Shown here piece after piece: positions 8,558 through 16,026 of a stretch of DNA of 64,000 bases. The stretch lies in NCBI GenBank assembly GCA_022825825.1, contig JAJDWA010000072.1, forward strand, positions 110,387-174,386, read 5' to 3'. The notes beneath the pieces were generated by a model. That model had not been told where the DNA came from. It was given only the letters and a program-made list of their open reading frames with translations, and did no database searches. The stretch comes from Candidatus Poribacteria bacterium. Its GTDB lineage: Bacteria > Poribacteria > WGA-4E > WGA-3G. Both the position numbers and the translations under genes were made by a program. Within the stretch, counting starts at the first letter, position 1. Every line of letters starts with the position of its first letter.

Positions 8558-9712
8558 ATGAATGACATCATCTATATGGACAACCATGCGACAACACCGA
8601 TTGCTCCCGAAGTGTTAGACGTTATGCTGCCATACCTAACGACACACTTCGGCAATGCTGCCAGCACACACCCATACGGCATTAAGGCAAAAGATGCTGT
8701 GGACAAAGCGCGGCATCAAGTTGCAAACCTGCTCGGTTGTGTGCCAGAAGAGATAATCTTCACAAGTGGGGCAACAGAATCGAACAACCTCGGCATTAGA
8801 GGTACTGCTTATGCGTATAAAGATAAGGGAAACCACATTATCACCAGCACCGCCGAACACCACGCAATCCTTGATACATGCCACGCTTTAGATACAGAGG
8901 GTTTTGAAACCACATATCTGCCTGTAGACAAATACGGAATGGTGAATCCCAACGATGTAGAAGCCTCTATCACTCCGAAGACTATTTTAATGAGTTTTAT
9001 ATACGCTAATAACGAAGTAGGCACTATCAACCCACTTCGTGAAATAGCTAACATTGCTTCAAAACACGGTGTGCTGTTTCATTCAGATGCAGTGCAAGGG
9101 ATCGGCAAACTTGAATCAAATATGGATGTGTTAGGGATTGATATGGCATCAATTACCGCACATAAGATTTACGGTCCGAAAGGTATCGGTGCACTTTACG
9201 TTCGAAGTGAAAAACAGTTAGACCCGCTTTTCTATGGCGGTGGACAAGAGGCAGGAATCCGACCAGGGACACTGAATGTGGCAGGCATTGTCGGTTTAGG
9301 CGCTGCCTGTGAAGCATGTCAAAATGCGATGGAGATCAAAACGGAGGAAAAGGTAGTCGGACCTTTACGCGATGCACTGCACCAGAAATTAGCCTCACAG
9401 TTATCGGATATCCATCTCAACGGTCATCCTGAAAGACGTTTGTTAGGAAACCTAAATCTCTGTTTTGCGGGAGCGCAAAGCCATGCACTTTTAGCTGGAC
9501 TCAAAAGTGTTGCGGTGTCAACAGGATCAGCGTGTGATTCCGAATCTGTTACCCCATCGCACGTATTAGTTACAATGGGAGTTCCAAATAATTTAGCATT
9601 GACTGCTGTCCGTTTCGGTTTAGGACGTTACAATACGGCAGAAGAAGTTGGCATTGTCGCTGATGAAGTCATCAAAGCGGTTAATCGGCTACGTGCCTTA
9701 GCGCCCGAATAG
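8558..9712 (+). CDS. Cysteine desulfurase (NifS/IscS class)
   Basis: A 384-residue PLP enzyme that takes sulfur from cysteine for Fe-S cluster or thiocofactor synthesis. It begins IYMDNHATTP, the family signature. FTSGATESNN binds the cofactor phosphate, TAEHHA supplies the stacking His, and the PLP lysine lies in SITAHKIYGPKG (about 200). The catalytic Cys is in STGSACDSES (about 328), with the short loop of IscS/NifS-type enzymes. No iscU, iscA or iscR lies next to it, so a dedicated operon is not visible. AAAGAAG precedes the ATG. Confidence 0.93.
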   Translation: MNDIIYMDNHATTPIAPEVLDVMLPYLTTHFGNAASTHPYGIKAKDAVDKARHQVANLLGCVPEEIIFTSGATESNNLGIRGTAYAYKDKGNHIITSTAEHHAILDTCHALDTEGFETTYLPVDKYGMVNPNDVEASITPKTILMSFIYANNEVGTINPLREIANIASKHGVLFHSDAVQGIGKLESNMDVLGIDMASITAHKIYGPKGIGALYVRSEKQLDPLFYGGGQEAGIRPGTLNVAGIVGLGAACEACQNAMEIKTEEKVVGPLRDALHQKLASQLSDIHLNGHPERRLLGNLNLCFAGAQSHALLAGLKSVAVSTGSACDSESVTPSHVLVTMGVPNNLALTAVRFGLGRYNTAEEVGIVADEVIKAVNRLRALAPE

Positions 9713-9947
9713 CAAGGCGTAATACTAAATTAACGTGGGTTGTCTCGCTCAAGGTGCGGTTTCCTCCCTACGAATCATGCAGAATGCCAAAAGTGCATTC
9801 TGCCAAGCGCATGAGGCAATGCGTCCGTCCTGCCTTATTATCAAGCTCACGTTACTATACTTCCGAAAAATATATTTTTTTGATTTTTTTAAACCCTTTC
9901 CTAAAAAACCTTCCTCTTTATATTAAAACCGAATTAGAAATTTGTCT
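9713..9947. repeat. Intergenic repeat debris with a GCAGAATGC hairpin
   Basis: The gap after the desulfurase contains half of a GGTGCGGTTTCC element and a clean inverted repeat at 9779-9803 (GCAGAATGC ... GCATTCTGC). The start of the gap (AATACTAAATTAACGTG) resembles the sequence just after the next gene (12527-12541). A short T-rich stretch precedes the sigma-WD40 gene. No promoter can be assigned with confidence. Confidence 0.5.
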
Positions 9948-12521
9948 ATGAACAACGATTTGAGAAATCATAACGATCTCACAGACGCAGAACTTATCAC
10001 GCTTGTGCAAAACCGTGATGAAGCAGCATTTGCGGAACTCATATCCCGTTGGACACCACGGATTTGGCGTATCGTTGTCTCAAAATCAAGGCAACACAGG
10101 GACGCGGAAGAAATTCGGACTGACATCTGGATGGCAGTGTGGGAAAATATAGGCGGTCTCCGAAAAATAGATAGTTTTGGCGCATGGCTGCGACGCATCG
10201 CATATAACGCGTGCAACAGGTACTATTCTTCCCATCGCCATTCACAAGACGAAATCCCACAGAGCGATGCGGATTTAGTAGAATATATTGACCAAGATGC
10301 CCCTACACGTTACCAGGAAGCACAATTACGCGCAGATGCCACAGAGGCAGTGCATCACCTTCCGCATCGGGTACGTCCCATCGCGGTCCTGTACTACCTT
10401 GAATCATGGAGTGTCAAGGACATTGCCCATAAACTTAACTTAGCTATAGGCACAGTCAAGACGAGATTAAGAGAAGTCCGCTCACTCCTACAGAAGGAGT
10501 TTGGTGTTGAACCGCAACAAGGAGATATTATGTCGTTAGAATCCGCTCGATCGCATAATCTTGAGAATTATATTGAAAACTATCTACCGAAAGGCGCAAT
10601 AACACGATTCGGGAAAGGCTATGTATTTGATTTTGCTTATTCGCCAGATGGCACCCGCCTTGCTTTAGCAAGTACAATCGGTATCTGGTTGATAGATGTC
10701 ACAACCGGTGAGGAAATCAATCTGTTAACTGGACATACTGGTTATGTAACTGGACTTACTTATTATGTCCATGACGTTGTTTTCAGTCCTGATGGGAAGA
10801 CACTGGCAAGTTTAAGTAAAGGATACCGCGGCGACGATACTATTCGTTTATGGGATGCAGTCACTGGTGAATCTAAAGCGGTACTTACAGAGGGGATAGA
10901 TTCTCCTATTTTCCCTATTTTCAGTCCTGATGGGAAAACACTGGCAGGTACTGGTGAAGACGGCATCTGTTTATGGGATGGTGACACAGGCGAACTAAAA
11001 ACAACTCTCGTAGGACACACAGCTCCAGTCAAGACGTTAGCATTCAATCCAGATGGTAGCACACTCGCCAGCGGCGGTAATGATGAGGTAATCCGTTTTT
11101 GGGATGTTACCACTGCTGAACTACAGTTAACCTTCGCAGCACACGCAAACACTGTCGATTTCCTGAAGTATTCTCCAGATGGAGAGATGCTTGTCAGTCA
11201 AGGTGGGGATAACAATGTCTGTCTATGGGATGCACGGACTGGCGAATTTTTGCGCATACTCACAACTTGGATAGAATATGCTTCTTCTATTGACTTTTCA
11301 AAAGATGGGAGAACACTTGTGAGTGTGAATTCCGATGAAAATGTCCGATTGTGGAATCCCCATACCGGTGAGCAACTGAAAACAATTAAACAGGATAGAA
11401 AGATTGAGGTTGTGCAGTATTCTCCGGATGGAAGAATATTTGCATGTAGTGAGGATTATGGAGAAGCAACAGTCCTACTATTTGATGCTGACACGGGAGA
11501 GTTATTACATGATCTCAAAATGCCTGGACATGCAGAATGGGTTACTGGTTTTCAATTTTCACCAGGCGGACGGACACTTGCTGTTAAAACCGAGGATGAA
11601 ATATATTTCTGGGATGTGAATACCGGTGAACTTGAAAAGACAATCACCGGATATTCTGATGTAGTAAGTAGTGTAGCATACTCTCCTGATGGGAGGACAT
11701 TAGCGAGTTTAGACGATATCGTACGTATTTGGGATTTAGAAGCGCAAAAACTCATAAAAACACTTTCCACAAAAACACTTTCTGTAAAAGGGTCAATAAG
11801 GGCAATCGCTTATTCTCCTAATGGGGAGACACTCGCTTGTGGAACTATGGATAAAACGATAGTACTATGGAATGTTAGCGAGTGGGAAAAAAGAGGAGTA
11901 CTCAAAGGACATGCAAATGGCATATCCTCCGTAGCCTTTAGTCCAGATGGACAAACGCTCGCCAGTGGAAGTTGGGACGGTACGATTCTATTGTGGAATG
12001 CCAACACGGGTGAACACTTAAAAACCTTTAAGAAGCAGGCACCGCATGTTAGCACAGTTTTATTTTCACCCAATGGACAGATTTTAGCCAGTATAGAAGA
12101 CGATGAAACAATTCGTTTTCGGAATGTTGCAACAGGTGAACTGTTAAAAACTATAAAAATGAAAGCAGATGTTGATGTTTTTTCTATAGATTTTTCTCCT
12201 GATGGGACAACCCTTGTAACCACAGACGGCACTGGGAAAATCAAGTTTTGGGATGTTACAACTGGAGATCGTAAAGAAGTCACGCATCTTAAAGAAAAAG
12301 GAACTTATTATTGTGCTGTCCTTTCACCAGATGGCAACACACTTGCAAGCGCAGGTGTTGGGGATGAAATACTTTTGTGGGATGTTGCAACAGGAAAACT
12401 TCTGAAAACTTTGAAGGGACACATAAGCGATATTAATTCTATAGCCTTTTCTCCAGATGGCAAAACGCTCGCGAGTTGCTGTAGAGACAGCACAGTAATT
12501 TTATGGGATTTAACGAAGTAG
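9948..12521 (+). CDS. ECF sigma factor fused to a double WD40 propeller
   Basis: A protein of about 857 residues. Residues about 25-100 form sigma-70 region 2 (DAEEIRTDIWMAVWENIGGL, then SFGAWLRRIAYN). Residues about 135-190 form region 4, with a helix-turn-helix in SVKDIAHKLNLAIGTVKTRL. About 15 WD40 repeats follow (FSPDGKTLAS.., IRLWD..TGE), enough for two seven-bladed propellers. The propellers probably sense or bind a partner and so control the sigma part; this is inference. The ATG at 9948 is preferred to the TTG at 9942, though neither has a clear ribosome binding site. An internal AAGGAG plus ATG at 10530 lies at the domain junction. Confidence 0.88.
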   Translation: MNNDLRNHNDLTDAELITLVQNRDEAAFAELISRWTPRIWRIVVSKSRQHRDAEEIRTDIWMAVWENIGGLRKIDSFGAWLRRIAYNACNRYYSSHRHSQDEIPQSDADLVEYIDQDAPTRYQEAQLRADATEAVHHLPHRVRPIAVLYYLESWSVKDIAHKLNLAIGTVKTRLREVRSLLQKEFGVEPQQGDIMSLESARSHNLENYIENYLPKGAITRFGKGYVFDFAYSPDGTRLALASTIGIWLIDVTTGEEINLLTGHTGYVTGLTYYVHDVVFSPDGKTLASLSKGYRGDDTIRLWDAVTGESKAVLTEGIDSPIFPIFSPDGKTLAGTGEDGICLWDGDTGELKTTLVGHTAPVKTLAFNPDGSTLASGGNDEVIRFWDVTTAELQLTFAAHANTVDFLKYSPDGEMLVSQGGDNNVCLWDARTGEFLRILTTWIEYASSIDFSKDGRTLVSVNSDENVRLWNPHTGEQLKTIKQDRKIEVVQYSPDGRIFACSEDYGEATVLLFDADTGELLHDLKMPGHAEWVTGFQFSPGGRTLAVKTEDEIYFWDVNTGELEKTITGYSDVVSSVAYSPDGRTLASLDDIVRIWDLEAQKLIKTLSTKTLSVKGSIRAIAYSPNGETLACGTMDKTIVLWNVSEWEKRGVLKGHANGISSVAFSPDGQTLASGSWDGTILLWNANTGEHLKTFKKQAPHVSTVLFSPNGQILASIEDDETIRFRNVATGELLKTIKMKADVDVFSIDFSPDGTTLVTTDGTGKIKFWDVTTGDRKEVTHLKEKGTYYCAVLSPDGNTLASAGVGDEILLWDVATGKLLKTLKGHISDINSIAFSPDGKTLASCCRDSTVILWDLTK
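10519..10532 (+). promoter_or_regulatory. Internal ribosome binding site and start at the sigma/WD40 junction
   Basis: AAGGAG (10519-10524) is followed after five bases by an in-frame ATG (10530-10532). This could make a WD40-only product beginning MSLESARSHN. The same arrangement occurs at the same place in the second fusion (16652-16668). Function is inferred from position and match only. Confidence 0.55.
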
Positions 12522-12560
12522 GAATTATACCAAATTAACGGGATTTATCTTTTTTCTGAC

Positions 12561-12588
12561 GGTAGGTGCGGTTTCCTAACCGCACACT
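12561..12588. repeat. GGTAGGTGCGGTT palindromic element
   Basis: GTGCGGTT-TCCT-AACCGCAC (12566-12585) with a GGTAG lead, in the gap between the first sigma-WD40 gene and the next WD40 gene. The core is identical to the hairpin at 5832-5851. There is no U-run, so it is not a convincing terminator. Confidence 0.65.
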
Positions 12589-12650
12589 TCGCAAGACGGA
12601 TCACGAATTGGGTATTATACATCAAAAATAGAGATTGGGAGGACATGAAC

Positions 12651-14546
12651 ATGCAAAAACAGCAACACTACACACAGTGGAGACTATCCCCAGGTGCCAA
12701 AAAACGCATCGGCAAAGGGGGGATAAATGAAATAAAATACTTTCCGGACGGCACACGACTCGCTGTTGCGAGTACGATAGGTATCTGGATTTACGACGTG
12801 GAAACCTGCAAACCACTTGAACTGATAACGGGACACACAGGACCAGTCAATTCATTAATATTCAGTCCCGATGGAGAAACGTTTGCAACCGCGAGTGACG
12901 ATAAGACTGCACGTTTGTGGGATGCTAATACAGGGAAACACAAAGCAACTTTCATTGGGCATACGGAGACTATCAACGCTGTTACCTTCAGTCCGGATGG
13001 TGAAAGACTTGTCACTGCAAGTGACGACAAAACGATTGGTCTCTGGAACTTGCATACGGGACAACAGTTAGCAAAACTTGAGGGGCATACAGAGAAAGTT
13101 TTTTCAGCGGTTTTTTCGCCAGATGGAAATACAATTGCCAGCAGTGAGGCTTTTGGGGAAAAAGGCGGAATTTGGGTTTGGGATACACATACCCACGAAT
13201 TTCTAAAATTGTTTGAGAAAGATACGGGTTGGGTAGAATATATCGTGTACAGCCCTGATGGTAGCATGCTTATTAGTAGAGATACTTGTACAGAAATTAA
13301 TTTTTGGGATGCTAACACAGGCAAAAAACTGAAAACGTGTGATGTAGAAAGTTGGATGGGTGATTTTTCCCCTATTACATTTGCGCCAGATGCACGCTCA
13401 TTCGCTACTGGAATACGGGATGATGATGTCTGCCTTTGGGATATTGACACTGGAAGATTACTGAAAAGGTTTGAACTTGAAGTAGATGTGGATTCTTCAC
13501 CCTCTTCTGTAGCATTTTCACCCGATGGTGAAACGATTGCTTGTGCAAGTGAGGTTGGAACAATTCGGTTTTGGGACGTAAACACCAGTAAAATTTTAAA
13601 GGTGATTACGGATCATACACCTCATTTCTCTGCTACGCAAAAAACAGAGTCGACACAGGCACCATCTCAACGTACTTTTTCTGTTGCCTATTCCCCAGAT
13701 GGCACTACACTCGCAAGTTGCTACGAGACAGAAATTCATTTTAGAAACCCAGAGACCGGTGAAATCCAAACAACCATCACAGGGCCACGGGAAAACGTCC
13801 GCTCAGTAATATATTCATCAGACGGTAAAATACTCGCAAGTGCTGAGGATACAACAAAAGCGCGGTTATGGGATGCACAAAACGGAAGATTCCTTGGATC
13901 CTTCGTGGGACATAAAGAAAATATATCTTCAGTCGCGTTTTCTCCGGACGGTTGCATGCTTGCCACTGGCAGTCATGACAAAACAATCTGCTTATGGGAA
14001 GTCCGTCCTGGTGAACTGTATCTTATTGGCGATTTGCTGTTGATACTCACGGGACATACAGACAATGTTTGCACCGTAGCATTTTCTCCGGATGGAGGCA
14101 ACCTCGCCACAGGCAGCTGCGACAAGACAGTCCGATTGTGGGATGTCCAAACCGGAAATCACCTGAAAACCCTTGCTGACCACACAGGAAGTGTTTACGC
14201 CGTGGTATATTCACCTGATGGCAAAACCCTTGCCAGCGGGAGTCACGATGGGACACTCCGCTTGTGGAACAGTCAAACCGGGGAGTTGTTGAAAACACTA
14301 AATGGGCAAAAACAGATCATATATTCCGTTGCTTTTTCGCCAAACGGCAGATTAATTGCTGGTGGTACCAACGGTTCAATAAACTTTTGGGACGTGCAAA
14401 CAGGAAAACTATTGGATATCTATAAGGGACACACAGATGTTGTGAATAGTCTTGCGTCCTCACCAGATGGCAAAACCCTTGCAAGTGGCAGTAGAGATGG
14501 CACTGTCCTCTTGTGGGATCTTACTACCTCAGTCCTTAATCAATAG
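12651..14546 (+). CDS. WD40 double-propeller protein
   Basis: A protein of about 631 residues made almost only of WD40 repeats. I count 14, enough for two seven-bladed propellers (FSPDGETFATASDDKTARLW and similar). It has no signal peptide or membrane segment, so it is probably cytoplasmic. The N-terminus (QWRLSPGAKKRIGKG, then FPDGTRLAVASTIGIW) matches the start of the WD40 part in both sigma fusions, so this is a stand-alone cousin of those modules. The ATG at 12651 has the best spacing (8 bases) to GGGAGG at 12637-12642; the ATG at 12645 is also possible. It probably acts as a protein-protein interaction scaffold. Confidence 0.87.
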   Translation: MQKQQHYTQWRLSPGAKKRIGKGGINEIKYFPDGTRLAVASTIGIWIYDVETCKPLELITGHTGPVNSLIFSPDGETFATASDDKTARLWDANTGKHKATFIGHTETINAVTFSPDGERLVTASDDKTIGLWNLHTGQQLAKLEGHTEKVFSAVFSPDGNTIASSEAFGEKGGIWVWDTHTHEFLKLFEKDTGWVEYIVYSPDGSMLISRDTCTEINFWDANTGKKLKTCDVESWMGDFSPITFAPDARSFATGIRDDDVCLWDIDTGRLLKRFELEVDVDSSPSSVAFSPDGETIACASEVGTIRFWDVNTSKILKVITDHTPHFSATQKTESTQAPSQRTFSVAYSPDGTTLASCYETEIHFRNPETGEIQTTITGPRENVRSVIYSSDGKILASAEDTTKARLWDAQNGRFLGSFVGHKENISSVAFSPDGCMLATGSHDKTICLWEVRPGELYLIGDLLLILTGHTDNVCTVAFSPDGGNLATGSCDKTVRLWDVQTGNHLKTLADHTGSVYAVVYSPDGKTLASGSHDGTLRLWNSQTGELLKTLNGQKQIIYSVAFSPNGRLIAGGTNGSINFWDVQTGKLLDIYKGHTDVVNSLASSPDGKTLASGSRDGTVLLWDLTTSVLNQ

Positions 14547-14574
14547 ACATATTATCTATTTTTAAAAGAAACAG

Positions 14575-14673
14575 CCTTAAAGTGCATCCATGAATGTGTA
14601 TATAGTTTTATGTAACCTTTTTATCCGATTTACATTCTTACCCTTAAAGTGCATCCATGAATGTGTATATAGT
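14575..14673. repeat. 32-base direct repeat in two copies, 35 bases apart
   Basis: The sequence beginning CCTTAAAGTGCATCCATGAA occurs identically at 14575-14606 and 14642-14673. Between them lie 35 bases. It sits just after the WD40 stop, in the 423-base gap 14547-14969, which also holds the hairpin at 14740-14781 and the promoter-like motif at 14794-14821 and otherwise shows nothing. The unit is not palindromic. Confidence 0.8.
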
Positions 14674-14739
14674 GGTAGACATTGTATTTCAATAATTTCT
14701 GACAAGTAGCCTTCGTTATATCAACCCTGATAGACATCA

Positions 14740-14781
14740 TTAAGAGATCATAGTCAGTATTATTCAACTATGATCTCTTAA
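14740..14781. repeat. Perfect 15-base inverted repeat
   Basis: TTAAGAGATCATAGT (14740-14754) pairs perfectly with ACTATGATCTCTTAA (14767-14781) around a 12-base loop. It ends 12 bases upstream of an ECF-type promoter motif. No T-run follows, so an operator-like or element-borne role is as likely as termination. Confidence 0.6.
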
Positions 14782-14793
14782 TTGTGACAATCT

Positions 14794-14821
14794 TGCACCC
14801 AACTCGCTCAGAAAACGCGTC
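14794..14821 (+). promoter_or_regulatory. Putative ECF-type promoter upstream of a WD40 gene
   Basis: TGCACC, then 16 bases, then CGCGTC followed by ACCTATA. The same arrangement with the same spacing occurs at 15958-15985. This resembles the -35 (TGCAAC-like) and -10 (CGTC-like) boxes of ECF sigma factors. The gene start is about 150 bases downstream, leaving a long leader. Confidence 0.5.
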
Positions 14822-14969
14822 ACCTATATTGGAAACTAAAAGAGACCGATATTTATTTAATTGGACACTTTTGAGTTGTAAAGGGACCTCCGATTCCCGG
14901 GTATAAATGCAGTTCGCCGCAATTCGGAGATAGTTCCTTGATAACACAGCAATTTAAGGAGAGAAAACT

Positions 14970-15902
14970 ATGGAGATAACAAGTGCGGACCACGCACTTT
15001 ATTTAACATTTGAAGGACATCAGGAAGGAGTCAATAGTGTCGTATTCAGTCGGGATGGTAATACACTCGCAGCAGACATGGATAACACTATCAGGTTATG
15101 GGATATTCCCACAGGGCAAGAAAAGAAGATGTACTGGGTGGATGTAGGGGAGCATTCCACAAGTAGTGTTAGAAGTGTTGCAATTAGTCCGAATGGATGT
15201 GTTATCGCTGGCGGTGTCAACGAAAGCGAGACAATCTGTCTTTGGGATGTGGAAACAACGGGACAGACCCATTTGTTGCGTGAGAGGACAAGTAAAGCTA
15301 TGCATTGGGTCAATACTGTGGCATTTAGTGTTGATGGTAAGATGCTCGCAAGTGGAAGTGAGGATGGTAACCTATACTTGTGGAATGTAAGGACAGGTGA
15401 AAAACTAAAAGCACTTACTGAGGGTACAGAGAATATCTTTAGTATTGCATTTTGTCCTGATGGTAAAACGTTAGTGAGTGGAAATGCTGGCAACACTATT
15501 CGTCTATGGGATATCGGTTCAGGTAAAAACATCGCGACGTTGGATGGACATGCTGATTGGGTCTTTTCTGTAGCAATTAGCCGTGATGGCAAAACACTTG
15601 CCAGCGGAAGTAAGGATAAAACTATCCGTATATGGGATACAAACACAAAACGAGAATTAAAATCACTTATCGGACATAAGCACATCGTCTGGAGTGTCGC
15701 AATTAGCCCTGATGGTAAAACACTTGCAAGTGGAAGTGAAGACAACACTATACGTCTGTGGGATATTGCTACAGGCGAACAACTTACAACCATAACAGGA
15801 CACACCGCACCAGTAAAATGTGTCACCTTTAGTCCAGATGGAACAAAAGTGGCAAGTAGTACTGACGATGGCGCTGTGTTTATCTGGGAAATAAATATCT
15901 AA
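14970..15902 (+). CDS. Single-propeller WD40 protein
   Basis: A 310-residue protein that is nothing but seven WD40 repeats, one complete propeller. Typical units are ISRDGKTLASGSKDKTIRIW and ISPDGKTLASGSEDNTIRLW. No signal peptide is present. AAGGAGAG precedes the ATG. It lacks the LPxxAxxRxGKG leader of its neighbours. The upstream region carries the ECF-type motif at 14794-14821, so it may be controlled by the neighbouring sigma-WD40 proteins. It is likely a binding partner or scaffold in the same signalling unit. Confidence 0.87.
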   Translation: MEITSADHALYLTFEGHQEGVNSVVFSRDGNTLAADMDNTIRLWDIPTGQEKKMYWVDVGEHSTSSVRSVAISPNGCVIAGGVNESETICLWDVETTGQTHLLRERTSKAMHWVNTVAFSVDGKMLASGSEDGNLYLWNVRTGEKLKALTEGTENIFSIAFCPDGKTLVSGNAGNTIRLWDIGSGKNIATLDGHADWVFSVAISRDGKTLASGSKDKTIRIWDTNTKRELKSLIGHKHIVWSVAISPDGKTLASGSEDNTIRLWDIATGEQLTTITGHTAPVKCVTFSPDGTKVASSTDDGAVFIWEINI

Positions 15903-15957
15903 TGTTTTATTACTTGATGTGTGCAATATTAAAAGTTTTTCTCAATTATGACGATTC

Positions 15958-15985
15958 TGCAACTAATTCTTATTCATATCGCGTC
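15958..15985 (+). promoter_or_regulatory. Putative ECF-type promoter upstream of the second sigma-WD40 fusion
   Basis: TGCAAC, 16 bases, CGCGTC, then ACCTATA, matching 14794-14821 in both boxes and exact spacing. It lies about 40 bases before the ATG at 16027 and just 5' of the ribosome binding site GGAGG (16016-16020). This fits autoregulation of the sigma-WD40 gene. Confidence 0.55.
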
Positions 15986-16026
15986 ACCTATAAATGAAAA
16001 CAGCAATTTGTTTATGGAGGGCTCTG

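Noticed and set aside
8317..8571. An 84-residue minus-strand frame in the gap before the cysteine desulfurase
   Set aside because: It lies wholly within palindromic repeat material.
14575..14673. Minimal CRISPR array
   Set aside because: Only two repeats with one spacer, a non-palindromic unit and no cas gene in the window.
15020..15826. A 268-residue minus-strand frame opposite the WD40 gene at 14970, with similar ones at 12791-13585 and 17805-18428
   Set aside because: These are mirror frames of WD40 repeats with the same repetitive look and no gene signals.
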